From an uncultured Oxalobacter sp. (lineage in GTDB: Bacteria; Pseudomonadota; Gammaproteobacteria; Burkholderiales; Burkholderiaceae_D), in contig CAKRSU010000007.1 in the NCBI GenBank assembly GCA_934401755.1, positions 1 to 64,000 of the forward strand: a DNA stretch of 64,000 bases, read 5' to 3'. Shown piece after piece: positions 37,851 through 48,521 of the stretch. Both the position numbers and the translations under genes were made by a program. The notes under the pieces are model-generated. The model was not told the DNA's origin and did not search any database. It saw only the letters and a list, made by a program, of their open reading frames with translations. Numbering within the stretch: the stretch's first letter is position 1; each line of letters begins with the position of its first letter.

Positions 37851-38024
37851 TTATTCAATGGATTTTTTAATTTCATCGGTTTCATCCTTTAAAATACTTT
37901 TCGCTTTTTTGTATTCATAAGATGCACGACCTAAAGCTCTCGCTATTTCTGGAATTCTTTTTCCACCAAATAATAAAACGGCAACAGCTAAAATCAATAA
38001 TATTTCAGTAATACCTAATGACAT
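37851..38024 (-). CDS. tatA: Sec-independent translocase TatA/E
   Basis: A 57-residue pore-forming subunit: [20 protein letters not shown], then [20 protein letters not shown], i.e. one membrane helix, the FGGKR(I/L)PE hinge and an amphipathic helix, then an acidic/basic tail. AAGGAGG lies four bases before the ATG, a strong ribosome-binding site. Single TatA-like proteins can replace both TatA and TatB. It lies between tatC and the Tat-exported oxidoreductase, in one orientation. Confidence 0.92.
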   Translation of the reverse strand: MSLGITEILLILAVAVLLFGGKRIPEIARALGRASYEYKKAKSILKDETDEIKKSIE

Positions 38025-38215
38025 ATTTTCCTCCTTATATTAAATCATTTGCTCTTCTCTAATCAGAATGACCTTTATTGCATCGCGTCATATCAGCATA
38101 TACTTTTACAACCAATATATTTTTGAATAAATGTATTTATAAAGTTTTTTTATGATCGTTTATTATTCATTTGTTCTTATTATCGAAACTTGATAGGGAC
38201 TATTGGTTCTATCAA

Positions 38216-39319
<1,104 letters not shown>

Positions 39320-39420
39320 TTAAAACTTCTTTCAACTCAATTTGGATTTTTAAAGTAATAACATTTGAAGGAATTATAGGATTGGAACAACTATTTCATA
39401 AGCAATATACTTTTTAAGTA

Positions 39421-39462
39421 ATCCCATACAAATTAAGCATATCCCATACTTTAATTAAGCAT
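39421..39462. repeat. Tandem 20/22-bp direct repeat
   Basis: ATCCCATACAAATTAAGCAT (39421-39440) is followed at once by a second copy with a 2-bp insertion (39441-39462). It lies about 117 bp upstream of the aldo/keto reductase start and could be a regulator site. Confidence 0.5.
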
Positions 39463-39642
39463 TGAAATTTTATAGTTATATATCCAAACAAATAGAAATG
39501 ATAAAAAATAGTTATACCAATTATTAATCTGGCCAAAGATATATGTAGAAAAATTCGTTTAGACAACAAATTAACTGTTCAAAATACAAAGATTAGATAA
39601 ACTTATTAGTGACGTACCGACTAAAAATATTACAAGCAATAT

Positions 39643-39672
39643 AAAAAAACACCGGCAGTGCTATGCCGGTGT
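39643..39672 (-). terminator. Intrinsic terminator after the M24 peptidase gene
   Basis: ACACCGGCA (39649-39657) pairs perfectly with TGCCGGTGT (39664-39672) around six bases. On the minus strand it is followed by six T residues. It lies 113 bp beyond the peptidase stop. Confidence 0.75.
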
Positions 39673-39784
39673 GCTACTTTCTATTACAGTCACTCATTTC
39701 AAGGAAAAAAACAAGCTTGAACGATATTTTAATTTTTTTAGCTATTTATCATTGACAGAAAATGCTATAACTAGCGACTCGCCA

Positions 39785-41590
39785 TTAAATAGGTTCTGTA
39801 CGAGTAATCAACCAATCTTTTGCTTCATCCGCAATTCGTGGTAATAATTTCTCACGAACTCCCGCATGATAATGATTAAGCCATGTCTTTTCAGATTCTG
39901 TTAAAAGCGCATATTCTATACAACGTGTATCAATCGGACATTGGGTTAATGTTTCAAATTTTAGAAAATCACCAAACGGTGTTTTTTCAGCAAAAACAGC
40001 TGCTGATAAATTTTCAATTCGAATTCCCCATTTACCTGCACGATATAATCCCGGTTCAATCGATGTGACCATTCCCTCTTCCATACTTGTTTGAGGCATC
40101 GTACTACCACGATAAGAAATGCCTTGTGGACCTTCATGAACATTTAAAAAATATCCCACACCATGTCCTGTCCCATGACCAAAATCATACCCTTGATCCC
40201 ACAAAGGCTTACGAGCAATAGAATCAATCAATGCTGAAGAGATTGAACGTGGAAAATGTGTTGTGGACAATGCAATCACACTTTTTAATACAATTGTAAA
40301 ATCATGTTTTTGTGCTTTAGAAGGTTCACCAACAGGAATGACTCGAGTCATATCCGTTGTTCCTCTAAAATATTGTCCCCCTGTATCGATCAATAAAATA
40401 CCATTTTTCTTAATAATCGAATGAGCAGCTTTGGTCGCTTGATAATGAGGCAAAGCCGCATTTTCATTGAACCCTGCAATGGTTTCAAAACTTGGTGAAA
40501 CATAATCTTTTCGTTTTGAACGACAAGCTTCAATTTTTTCAGCAACTGTCATTTCAGAAATAACAACACCACGTTTTTGAACATCATCAAACCAGGCTTG
40601 AAATTCACAAAACGCCGCACCATCATCAATCATCACATCGCGAATATGTTCAAGTTCCTTTTTGCCTTTTCTCGCTTTCATTAATAATGTTGGATTCACC
40701 GCTTCAATAATTGATACAGAATCTGGCAAGGATTCCATCATAGCCAATGAAGTCCGTTGGGGATCAATTAATAAAATCGTTTCTGACGGTAATGATGAAA
40801 GCGCCATTACAATATCTGTATATGGTCTTAACTCAATTTCTTCTATTGCTAGTTTATTTTGAATATCTGCTGAAATTTTTTCAGAATTAACAAATAGCTG
40901 AACGGAATTTAGACCAATTAACAAATAACTAATAAATACAGGATTACACTTGATATCATTGCCACGAAGGTTTAATGTCCAAGCAATATCATCCAAACTA
41001 CTAATCAGTATCCGATTTGCCCCTTTCTCTTTTAATGTATTTTGTACTTGTACAATCTTTTCTTTTCTAGACAAGGATACATATTTCAAATCATGCTCAA
41101 AAATTTGACCATTTGGCAAATCAGGACGATCAATCCATATATCATGAACGATATCAATGTCAGAACGAAGTCGTAGTGCATATTTTTCAAGCTGATTGCG
41201 CAATTCTCTTCCTCGTTGTAAAGCAATCAATCGCCCGTCAATACCCACGATTGTTTCAGCAGGAAAATTGGAAATGATCCAATCAATATAATTTCTCCCA
41301 TTTTTTCCTGTCCATTTGCACATTTCAATACCGCTACCCATCAACTGCTTCTCAGCTTGCTCCCAATATCGACTATCGACCCATAAGGAAGCCTTTTCAT
41401 GACCAACAACTAATGTGCCGGCAGATCCCGTAAATCCTGAAAGCCAAGCTCTACTTTGCCAATATTCCGGCAAATATTCTGATAAATGGGGATCTGCTGT
41501 AGGAATGATAACTACGTCAACAAATGATTTTTTCATCATCTGACGTAATGATTGAAGACGTGATTGAATCGTTGAATCTGTCATGATCAT
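39785..41590 (-). CDS. M24 family Xaa-Pro aminopeptidase
   Basis: 601 residues in the long, eukaryote-like Xaa-Pro aminopeptidase architecture: two creatinase-like N-terminal domains (about 1-305), the M24 catalytic domain (about 310-530) and an M24_C tail. The metal ligands are seen as LIDTGGQYFRGTTDMTRV (two Asp), GHGTGHGVGYFLNVHEGP (His) and EPGLYRAGKWGIRIEN (two Glu). It would remove N-terminal residues ahead of proline. The ATG may be codon 1 or 3. It is transcribed alone. Confidence 0.93.
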   Translation of the reverse strand: MIMTDSTIQSRLQSLRQMMKKSFVDVVIIPTADPHLSEYLPEYWQSRAWLSGFTGSAGTLVVGHEKASLWVDSRYWEQAEKQLMGSGIEMCKWTGKNGRNYIDWIISNFPAETIVGIDGRLIALQRGRELRNQLEKYALRLRSDIDIVHDIWIDRPDLPNGQIFEHDLKYVSLSRKEKIVQVQNTLKEKGANRILISSLDDIAWTLNLRGNDIKCNPVFISYLLIGLNSVQLFVNSEKISADIQNKLAIEEIELRPYTDIVMALSSLPSETILLIDPQRTSLAMMESLPDSVSIIEAVNPTLLMKARKGKKELEHIRDVMIDDGAAFCEFQAWFDDVQKRGVVISEMTVAEKIEACRSKRKDYVSPSFETIAGFNENAALPHYQATKAAHSIIKKNGILLIDTGGQYFRGTTDMTRVIPVGEPSKAQKHDFTIVLKSVIALSTTHFPRSISSALIDSIARKPLWDQGYDFGHGTGHGVGYFLNVHEGPQGISYRGSTMPQTSMEEGMVTSIEPGLYRAGKWGIRIENLSAAVFAEKTPFGDFLKFETLTQCPIDTRCIEYALLTESEKTWLNHYHAGVREKLLPRIADEAKDWLITRTEPI

Positions 41591-41657
41591 TTTCTATAGA
41601 AATTTATAACTTATCTTATATGCTTAATCTATCCAATTTTTCATTGATTTTCTATGA

Positions 41658-41673
41658 TGTTTCACGTGAAACA
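41658..41673. promoter_or_regulatory. parS centromere site
   Basis: TGTTTCACGTGAAACA is a perfect 16-bp palindrome identical to the conserved bacterial parS consensus. It lies 114 bp downstream of parB, in the gap before the M24 peptidase gene, and is a loading site for ParB. Confidence 0.95.
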
Positions 41674-41786
41674 TTGCTACCAGTTTTAGATATTTTTACC
41701 TGGAATTCAGTTCATCATTAGATACATTATGACAAAAAAAGCCAGTTTATACTGGCCTAAAACTGTGAATTAAATCCATACATAAT

Positions 41787-42677
41787 TTACGAATTCATTC
41801 TGATTTTATTCAATATACCATCAAGAATATCTAAATTATCAAAATCAATAATGAGCTTTCCTCGACCTTTATGACCGACTTTAAAGCTAACTTTAGCCGC
41901 TAAAAGATCTGAAAGTTCATTTTCGAGATTAACTAAATCTTGAGACTTTGTTTTAGATGGTACTGTTTCATTCTTTTTTTGATCAATCGTTTTAGCAACA
42001 AGCTTTTCTGCTTCGCGGACAGATAATCGTTTAGCGACAATTTGAGTTGCTAAAGCAATTTGAATGGCGCCATCAACCCCTAATAAAGCACGCGCATGTC
42101 CCATATCAATATCGCCGGCCGTTAACATCGTTTGAACAGGTTCTGTCAAATTTAATAACCGCAATAAATTTGTCACGGCACTACGCGAACGTCCAACAGA
42201 ATGAGCCGCTTGTTCATGCGTAAAATTAAAATCATTAATCAGCCGTTGGATACCAACTGCTTCTTCCAAAGGATTTAAATCTTCGCGTTGTATATTTTCA
42301 ATCAATGCTATTGCAGCAGCTGCTTTGTCATCAACATGCTTAACAATAGCAGGGATTTCCTTCATACCGGCAATCTGTGCAGCTCTAAAACGCCGTTCAC
42401 CTGCAATGATTTCATAATGCTTACCATTACTACTTTCATCATTAATAGGACGAATCAGAATGGGTTGCATCACCCCTTGCTCACGAATAGAATCAGCTAA
42501 GTCATTTAAAGCGCCTTCATCCATACGGCTCCTGGGTTGATACTTACCAGCACGCAAACGTGACATAGAGACAGGAGAAACCAATGCTGACTCAGAAGAT
42601 AGATCGGGCGTTGCTCCTAATAATACTTCCAATCCTCGTCCTAAACCCTTTTTCTTTTTTGATGTTGGTTCACTCAT
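41787..42677 (-). CDS. parB: Chromosome partitioning protein ParB
   Basis: A CTP-dependent sliding clamp that loads at parS and works with ParA in origin segregation. From the preferred ATG at 42677 it has 296 residues; the frame is open to a TTG at 42698, touching parA. Motifs are GLGRGLEVLLG at the start, the CTP-binding GERRFRAAQ, ENIQREDLNPLEEA and the HTH (THEQAAHSVGRSRSAVTNLLRLL). The C-terminal dimerisation domain is present. parA precedes it directly. Confidence 0.96.
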   Translation of the reverse strand: MSEPTSKKKKGLGRGLEVLLGATPDLSSESALVSPVSMSRLRAGKYQPRSRMDEGALNDLADSIREQGVMQPILIRPINDESSNGKHYEIIAGERRFRAAQIAGMKEIPAIVKHVDDKAAAAIALIENIQREDLNPLEEAVGIQRLINDFNFTHEQAAHSVGRSRSAVTNLLRLLNLTEPVQTMLTAGDIDMGHARALLGVDGAIQIALATQIVAKRLSVREAEKLVAKTIDQKKNETVPSKTKSQDLVNLENELSDLLAAKVSFKVGHKGRGKLIIDFDNLDILDGILNKIRMNS

Positions 42678-42698
42678 GACAATTCTTTCTGATAGCAA

Positions 42699-43475
42699 TT
42701 AATGATTTTGCAACCATTCTAATAATTCTTTCGCACATGCTATATAAGCTTTAGCCCCCTTTGAAGAAGGATCAAAATCAACGCCAGGTAATCCATAAGA
42801 AGGCGCTTCGGCCATACGTACATTTCGAGGAATAACCGTTTTAAGCACCCTATCCCCAAAATGTTTTTCTAGTTGTTCAGAAACATGCGTAGAAAGCGTC
42901 ACACGCCGATCAAACATAACACGTAGAATTAAAAGGCCTACCGTATTAAGTTGCGGATTCATATTAGAATACACATGTCTAACTGTATTTAATAAATCAG
43001 ACAATCCTTCTAAAGCAAAATATTCGCATTGCATCGGAATAATCACACCTTCAGCACAACAAAATGCATTCAATGTTAATAATGACAATGCAGGAGGACA
43101 ATCAATCAAAATAAAATCATATTCATCACGGATAGTATCTAAAGCCTCACGTAAACGTCTTTCTCGCCGCTCCATGTTAACCATTTCCACTTCAGCAGCG
43201 GACAGATCACGATTTGCGGGTAATACATCATATCGAATCGTTGAAGGACTTTGTCTAACATTTTGAATATCATCAAGTCCTAATAGCACTTCATAAACTG
43301 AATGCTCCAATTCAGACTTTTGGATACCACTCCCCATTGTTGCATTACCCTGAGGATCAAGATCAATTAACAAAACTTTCTTTTTTAAACGCGATAAACC
43401 GGATGCAAGATTAACCGCTGTTGTCGTTTTACCGACACCCCCTTTTTGATTGGCAACACAAAATACGGCAGCCAT
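42699..43475 (-). CDS. parA: Chromosome partitioning ATPase ParA
   Basis: A Walker-type ATPase of 258 residues that moves ParB-parS complexes. The deviant Walker A is KGGVGKTT (about 11-18), the A' motif is DLDPQGNAT and Walker B is FILIDCPPALSLLTLN. It follows rsmG at 11 bp and precedes parB in the mnmG-rsmG-parA-parB operon. Confidence 0.97.
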   Translation of the reverse strand: MAAVFCVANQKGGVGKTTTAVNLASGLSRLKKKVLLIDLDPQGNATMGSGIQKSELEHSVYEVLLGLDDIQNVRQSPSTIRYDVLPANRDLSAAEVEMVNMERRERRLREALDTIRDEYDFILIDCPPALSLLTLNAFCCAEGVIIPMQCEYFALEGLSDLLNTVRHVYSNMNPQLNTVGLLILRVMFDRRVTLSTHVSEQLEKHFGDRVLKTVIPRNVRMAEAPSYGLPGVDFDPSSKGAKAYIACAKELLEWLQNH

Positions 43476-43486
43476 AAAATATCCTT

Positions 43487-44182
43487 CTAAGATAGTATAT
43501 TGCTGACTTCATAAGATGAAGCAGGAGTCTTTTTCTCAATAACAATCAAATGACGCTGTGCATGAAGTTGAGGCACAGATAATGGCACAATTTCCACAAC
43601 ATGCCACGATTTATCAAGATTACTAATTTCGTCTTTAGGAATCAATCCTTTCATTGCATAGAAGCGACCATTTTCACTTAACAAATGGGAGGATAATGAA
43701 ACAAAATCATTTAGGCTTGAAAAAGCACGGGAAATAATACCATCGAAGGGTGTATCAATAACCAATTGCTCAACACGACCTGTATGAACAGCAACGTTAT
43801 TCAATTGAAGCTCAATGGCTACCTGACGAATAAATGCTGTTTTCTTACTCACAATATCGATTAAATTAACTGAAATATTAGGGCATGCAATGGCAACAAC
43901 CAATCCAGGCAAACCTCCCCCAGCACCGACATCCAGAAGACGAGAGCAATGAGAGACTTTTTGTACTATCGCCAAAGAATCCAATAAATGATGCGTTAAC
44001 ATCTGTTCAATATTACGAACAGCAGTTAAATTATAAATTCGATTCCATTTACTTAATAAATTAAGGTATTCGATCAATTGATGACATTGGTCATGATTTA
44101 AATGAAGATGCAATGCATCTAGACCTGATAACAGTTTTGTCATCATTTCCTTTTCAGTCATCCGTGCACTTTCAGTTTTCAT
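43487..44182 (-). CDS. rsmG: 16S rRNA (guanine527-N7)-methyltransferase RsmG
   Basis: Methylates G527 of 16S rRNA with SAM. The 231 residues show YNLTAVRN, LLDVGAGGGLPGLVVAI (the SAM-binding motif I) and SRAFSSLNDFV. Loss of this enzyme gives low-level streptomycin resistance in other bacteria. It lies 9 bp after mnmG and 11 bp before parA. Confidence 0.96.
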   Translation of the reverse strand: MKTESARMTEKEMMTKLLSGLDALHLHLNHDQCHQLIEYLNLLSKWNRIYNLTAVRNIEQMLTHHLLDSLAIVQKVSHCSRLLDVGAGGGLPGLVVAIACPNISVNLIDIVSKKTAFIRQVAIELQLNNVAVHTGRVEQLVIDTPFDGIISRAFSSLNDFVSLSSHLLSENGRFYAMKGLIPKDEISNLDKSWHVVEIVPLSVPQLHAQRHLIVIEKKTPASSYEVSNILS

Positions 44183-44191
44183 ATTGAACGA

Positions 44192-46099
44192 TTATTCAAA
44201 TGTAATGAGCCCATGCTTTTTAAGATAAATCAATAAAATCGAAATCGCAGCCGGAGTAATCCCTGAAATGCGTGAAGCTTGTCCTAACGTTTCAGGTTTT
44301 TGCCGAGATAATCTTTGACGAACTTCAATAGATAAAGCTGTTATACCGTCATAATTGATATCAGTCGGTAATTTTAAATTTTCAAACCCAGACTGTCTTT
44401 GAACTTCTCTAGACTGTCTTTCGACATAGCCTGCATATTTAATCTGTATTTCAACCTGATTTTTAATATCATCAGATAATGATTGTTCTGTTTGCCAAGT
44501 GCGCCCATCTATACCCGTTAATCCGGCTAAAGAATGATAAGTAACACCAGGCCGCTTTAACAAATCAGCTAAAGAATATTCCCGCTCTATTGTTTTTCCA
44601 AGGACTCGTTGAGATTCTTCAGCGGACAAAGCATTCGGCTGAATCCAAGTACTTTTCATTCGCTGTATCTCTTTAGCCGTTTGTTCACGCTTAACGACAA
44701 AACGTTCCCACTGTGCATCAGATACACATCCCATTCGATATCCAATTTCAGTTAAACGCGTATCTGCATTATCTTCGCGTAAACTCAATCGATATTCAGC
44801 CCGACTTGTAAACATACGATAAGGTTCGGTTACACCTCGAGTAATCAAGTCATCGACCATAACCCCTAGATAAGCTTCATTTCTCTTGGGAACCCAAGCT
44901 TCTTCCCCTGAAACATAGCGAGCAGCATTAATTCCGGCAAGAATCCCTTGGGCCGCTGCTTCTTCGTATCCTGTCGTCCCATTGATTTGACCCGCAAAAA
45001 ATAACCCTTTGATGGCTTTAACTTCTAGCGATGCTTTCAAAGCCCTCGGATCATAAAAATCATATTCAATCGCATATCCAGGACGTAAAATATGGGCATT
45101 TTCAAGTCCGGGAATCGTTTTAATTAACCCTAATTGAATATCAAAAGGTAAACTGGTAGAAATTCCATTTGGATAGTATTCATGAGTTTTTAAACCTTCC
45201 GGTTCAAGAAAAATTTGATGAGAGTTTCGACTCGAAAAACGATGGATTTTATCTTCAATAGAAGGACAATACCGAGGACCAACCCCTTCAATAACTCCTG
45301 TAAATAAAGGACTTCGATCTAATCCAGATCGAATGATGTCATGCGTTTGTTCATTCGTATGGGTAATCCAACATGGCCTTTGCTCAGGATGCATTGAAAC
45401 ATCCCCCATAAATGAAAAAACTGGCATCGGATCAAAATCGCCTAATTGCTTTTTCATTACTGAAAAATTAATCGTTTTTCCATCAATCCGGGGAGGCGTT
45501 CCTGTTTTTAATCGCCCTTGAGGTAAATTCAATTCTTTTAAAAAAGAAGACAATGCAATTGCAGGAACATCACCCGATCGTCCCCCGGGATACATATTCA
45601 TTCCCACAAACAATTTGCCATCTAAAAATGTACCTGCTGTAAGAACGACAGATGCAGATCTGAATTCAACACCGCCTTGTGTTACGACCCCTTTGACTTG
45701 ATCCTGTTCAACAATCAATCGATCGACTTGCTGTTGAAATAAAGACAGATTTTCCTGGTTTTCTAATGCATAACGGATCACTTGACGATAAAGAGAACGA
45801 TCCACTTGAACACGTGTAGAACGTACAGCAGGACCTTTTGACGAATTTAAAATACGAAATTGAATCCCTGCTTTATCCGCAGCTAATGCCATAATACCGC
45901 CTAAAGCATCAACTTCTTTAACTAGATGACTCTTTCCTATTCCTCCAATAGAAGGATTACAAGACAACTGTCCTAACGTATCAAAATTATGGGTAATAAG
46001 AAGCGTCTTTTTACCCATTCTGGCACTGACTAATGCCGCTTCAGTCCCAGCATGGCCACCACCAACAACAATTACATCATAAGAAATTGAATACAACAT
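44192..46099 (-). CDS. mnmG: tRNA uridine-5-carboxymethylaminomethyl modification enzyme MnmG
   Basis: The FAD-dependent partner of MnmE in wobble-uridine modification (formerly GidA). The 635 residues carry the Rossmann GGGHAG (13-18), [21 protein letters not shown], the paired-Cys regions and a GIDA C-terminal domain ending [18 protein letters not shown]. It heads the mnmG-rsmG-parA-parB operon. Its upstream region contains parS and DnaA-box-like sites. Confidence 0.98.
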   Translation of the reverse strand: MLYSISYDVIVVGGGHAGTEAALVSARMGKKTLLITHNFDTLGQLSCNPSIGGIGKSHLVKEVDALGGIMALAADKAGIQFRILNSSKGPAVRSTRVQVDRSLYRQVIRYALENQENLSLFQQQVDRLIVEQDQVKGVVTQGGVEFRSASVVLTAGTFLDGKLFVGMNMYPGGRSGDVPAIALSSFLKELNLPQGRLKTGTPPRIDGKTINFSVMKKQLGDFDPMPVFSFMGDVSMHPEQRPCWITHTNEQTHDIIRSGLDRSPLFTGVIEGVGPRYCPSIEDKIHRFSSRNSHQIFLEPEGLKTHEYYPNGISTSLPFDIQLGLIKTIPGLENAHILRPGYAIEYDFYDPRALKASLEVKAIKGLFFAGQINGTTGYEEAAAQGILAGINAARYVSGEEAWVPKRNEAYLGVMVDDLITRGVTEPYRMFTSRAEYRLSLREDNADTRLTEIGYRMGCVSDAQWERFVVKREQTAKEIQRMKSTWIQPNALSAEESQRVLGKTIEREYSLADLLKRPGVTYHSLAGLTGIDGRTWQTEQSLSDDIKNQVEIQIKYAGYVERQSREVQRQSGFENLKLPTDINYDGITALSIEVRQRLSRQKPETLGQASRISGITPAAISILLIYLKKHGLITFE

Positions 46100-46131
46100 A
46101 AACCATCAAACAATAACGATTGTACAAACTA

Positions 46132-46147
46132 TGTTTCACGTGAAACA
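46132..46147. promoter_or_regulatory. Second parS centromere site
   Basis: TGTTTCACGTGAAACA, the same perfect 16-bp palindrome as at 41658-41673. It lies 33 bp upstream of the mnmG start, so ParB loading could also affect that promoter. Confidence 0.95.
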
Positions 46148-46180
46148 TAAGTCGTGATACTCCACATAAACCTTCTAAAG

Positions 46181-46214
46181 GTTATCAACAACCTCATAAC
46201 AACCTGTTGATAAC
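46181..46214. repeat. Inverted pair of DnaA-box-like sites
   Basis: GTTATCAACA (46181-46190) and TGTTGATAAC (46205-46214) form a perfect 10-bp inverted repeat. Each contains TTATCAACA, which differs from the consensus DnaA box TTATCCACA at one position. Confidence 0.6.
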
Positions 46215-46407
46215 ATTGTGAACAACTTTATCAAGAAAAATTACTATTAAAAGACCGCATAATGCATCGATAATTGAAGAATCATGGAGTAATTTTCACA
46301 AAATAGAAAAATATAAGCATTATCAAAACGATATTTTAGTGCGCTTTAGATAACTTCTTAACAATAAAAAGTGGAAAACAATCGAAACCACAAAAATACA
46401 ACAATAC

Positions 46408-46620
46408 CAATTGAATAAACTTGTTGATAAGTCTGTTTTAAAATGAGTACAACGATCTAGATCAACAATCCCTAAAAATCTATTCAATTTTGATCACTTA
46501 CTTTTCCAAAAAGTTAAATTTAGCTAACGTTTTGATTTTCGTATCATAAAACGAGTTATTAACAAGCTTTAAAAGCCTTCATTATTACTAATTTAAAATA
46601 AAAATAGTTATTATTAGCTA
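46408..46620. repeat. Imperfect 215-bp intergenic repeat, copy A
   Basis: This copy starts CCAATTGAATAAAC and ends near ATAGTTATTATTAG. It has a 28-bp core identical to copy B (46501-46528 here), a TGTTGATAA (46422-46430) near the left end and TTATTAACA (46556-46564) near the right. The core has an inverted element AAAGTTA..TAAC. It lies in the divergent mnmG/maeB gap. Confidence 0.7.
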
Positions 46621-46714
46621 GTCCTACTATTAAAAGCTAATCATTGAATTGAATGGTGCATCTGTTAAAATGCTATTCTTTGATAGTTGTTCCTTTAATA
46701 AGTAAAGAAAGATT

Positions 46715-48013
46715 ATGGATTCTCAAGAACAGAAAAAAGCATTATTGAAAAAGAATGCTCTCGCTTTTCATAGCCAGCCAATCGCTGGGAAAATTAGTGT
46801 TGAACCAACTAAACAAGTTAAAGACCAGAACGATTTAGCATTAGCTTATACCCCAGGCGTTGCTTGTGCTTGTGAAGAAGTGGCAGCTGATCCTCAAAAT
46901 GCGTTCGTTTATACAACCAAAGGTAATTTAGTTGCTGTTATTTCTAATGGGACGGCCGTTTTAGGATTAGGCGACATTGGTGCTCAAGCATCTAAGCCTG
47001 TTATGGAAGGAAAAGGGGTTCTGTTTAAGAAATTTGCGGGTATTAATGTTTTTGATATCGAAATTGATGAAAAAGATCCTCAAAAACTGGTTGATATCAT
47101 TGCATCTTTGGAACCAACATTCGGCGGTATTAATTTGGAAGACATTAAAGCACCAGAATGTTTCTTCATCGAACAGAAGTTGCGTGAAAAGATGAATATT
47201 CCTGTATTCCACGATGATCAGCACGGTACTGCGATTATCGTTGGTGCAGCAATTCTTAATGCATTAAAAGCTGTTGGCAAGACCGTTGAAAATGCAAAAT
47301 TGGTTGTTTCTGGTGCTGGCGCTGGTGCATTAGGTTGCTTGGATATGTTGGTTTCTTTAGGTTTCCAATTAAAGAATATCTGGGTATCCGATATCGCAGG
47401 TGTTGTTTACAAAGGCCGTAAGGAATTAATGGATCCTGAAAAAGAAAAATATGCTCAGGATACTGATAAACGTACTTTAATGGATATCATTCCAGATGCT
47501 GACGTATTCTTGGGATTATCTGCAGGTAACGTATTGAAACCAGAAATGGTTAAGAAGATGGCAAAAAATCCTGTTATCTTCGCTTTGGCAAATCCTGTTC
47601 CAGAAATCTTGCCTGAAGTTGTTCATGCAACTCGTGATGATGCAATTTGCGGTACTGGCCGTTCTGACTATCCAAATCAGGTCAATAATTCCTTGTGCTT
47701 CCCATATATTTTCCGTGGTGCATTAGACGTTCGTGCGACAACCATTAACCGTGAAATGGAATTGGCTGCATTGCGCGCAATTGCTGGTTTGGCTGAAAAA
47801 GAAGTTCCTGCTGAACTCGAAGCAATGTATGGTAAGAAATTCAAATTTGGTCGCGAATATCTCATTCCAATGCAATTTGATTATCGTTTACTTGAAACGG
47901 TTGCTCCAGCTGTGGCTCAGGCTGCAATGGATTCTGGCGTTGCTCAAGCACCGATTGCAGATATGCCAGCATATGTTGCTAAATTGCACGCTATTGCAAT
48001 AGCAAATAAATAA
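46715..48013 (+). CDS. maeB: Malic enzyme (NAD(P)-dependent, oxaloacetate-decarboxylating)
   Basis: Converts malate to pyruvate and CO2 with reduction of NAD(P). The 432 residues lack the C-terminal phosphotransacetylase-like domain found in larger MaeB proteins, so this is the short form. Motifs are ALAYTPGVACACEEV, the catalytic region NLEDIKAPECF, FHDDQHGTAIIVGAAILNAL and VSGAGAGALGCLDML for cofactor binding. Coenzyme choice is not clear. Its codons use AAG and TTG more than neighbours, perhaps a sign of high expression. Confidence 0.93.
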   Translation: MDSQEQKKALLKKNALAFHSQPIAGKISVEPTKQVKDQNDLALAYTPGVACACEEVAADPQNAFVYTTKGNLVAVISNGTAVLGLGDIGAQASKPVMEGKGVLFKKFAGINVFDIEIDEKDPQKLVDIIASLEPTFGGINLEDIKAPECFFIEQKLREKMNIPVFHDDQHGTAIIVGAAILNALKAVGKTVENAKLVVSGAGAGALGCLDMLVSLGFQLKNIWVSDIAGVVYKGRKELMDPEKEKYAQDTDKRTLMDIIPDADVFLGLSAGNVLKPEMVKKMAKNPVIFALANPVPEILPEVVHATRDDAICGTGRSDYPNQVNNSLCFPYIFRGALDVRATTINREMELAALRAIAGLAEKEVPAELEAMYGKKFKFGREYLIPMQFDYRLLETVAPAVAQAAMDSGVAQAPIADMPAYVAKLHAIAIANK

Positions 48014-48086
48014 GCCTAGATTGGTTATTTGGAAGTCATCTCTAAAGAGACTTTTTCAAAAAATAGACCAATTTATTAGACTTTTG

Positions 48087-48140
48087 ATAGGGGTATCTGG
48101 ACTAATTCAATAATACTAGGGACAGATACCCCTATTTTTT
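48087..48140 (+). terminator. Strong intrinsic terminator after maeB
   Basis: A perfect 13-bp stem (48087-48099 with 48123-48135) with a 23-nt loop ends in a run of six T residues. It closes the maeB transcript before the convergent csaA gene. Confidence 0.88.
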
Positions 48141-48176
48141 CTGGCTGTTGCGCTTAAAATATTACAATTCACCTAA

Positions 48177-48506
48177 TTAAAAAATCCGATCGCCATTATT
48201 AGCCATTAAAGACGGTGTTAGTAATACACATCCCTTTTCATTATCAGCACCTAAAATTCTGACTTCACTTTTTACGGAACCAATTCTCATAGGAGGCAAA
48301 TTGACACAACATACAACCTTCATTCCTATCAGCGATTCAGGAGTATAAAGGTCTGTAATTTGAGCTGAACTAAGTTTATGTCCTATTTCATTACCAAAAT
48401 CGATCTCAAGCTTATAAGCGGGCTTTCTGGCGCGTTTATTGATATCAACAGCTACAATGGTACCAATCCGCATATCGATACTATCAAACGTTTCTAAAGT
48501 TGTCAT
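48177..48506 (-). CDS. csaA: CsaA-type tRNA-binding protein/chaperone
   Basis: 109 residues with the EMAP/OB-fold tRNA-binding domain: MRIGTIVAVDINKRARKPAYKLEIDFG, SSAQITDLY and VNLPPMRIG, as in CsaA of Bacillus, a chaperone linked to protein export, and YgjH-like proteins. It is a dimer in the family. It is last in a minus-strand run (DUF4143 gene, pyrC, EamA gene, csaA) whose functions are otherwise unrelated. Confidence 0.92.
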   Translation of the reverse strand: MTTLETFDSIDMRIGTIVAVDINKRARKPAYKLEIDFGNEIGHKLSSAQITDLYTPESLIGMKVVCCVNLPPMRIGSVKSEVRILGADNEKGCVLLTPSLMANNGDRIF

Positions 48507-48521
48507 ACGATCCTTACCTTT

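Larger units (their letters stand above)
46100..46714. other. Candidate replication origin region
   Basis: 615 bp of AT-rich DNA between divergent mnmG and maeB. It holds parS (46132-46147), an inverted pair of DnaA-box-like 9-mers TTATCAACA (46182-46190) and TGTTGATAA (46205-46213), and repeat copy A (46408-46620) with two more such sites (46422-46430, 46556-46564). Origins next to mnmG (gidA) are common in proteobacteria. This is inference, not proof. Confidence 0.55.
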
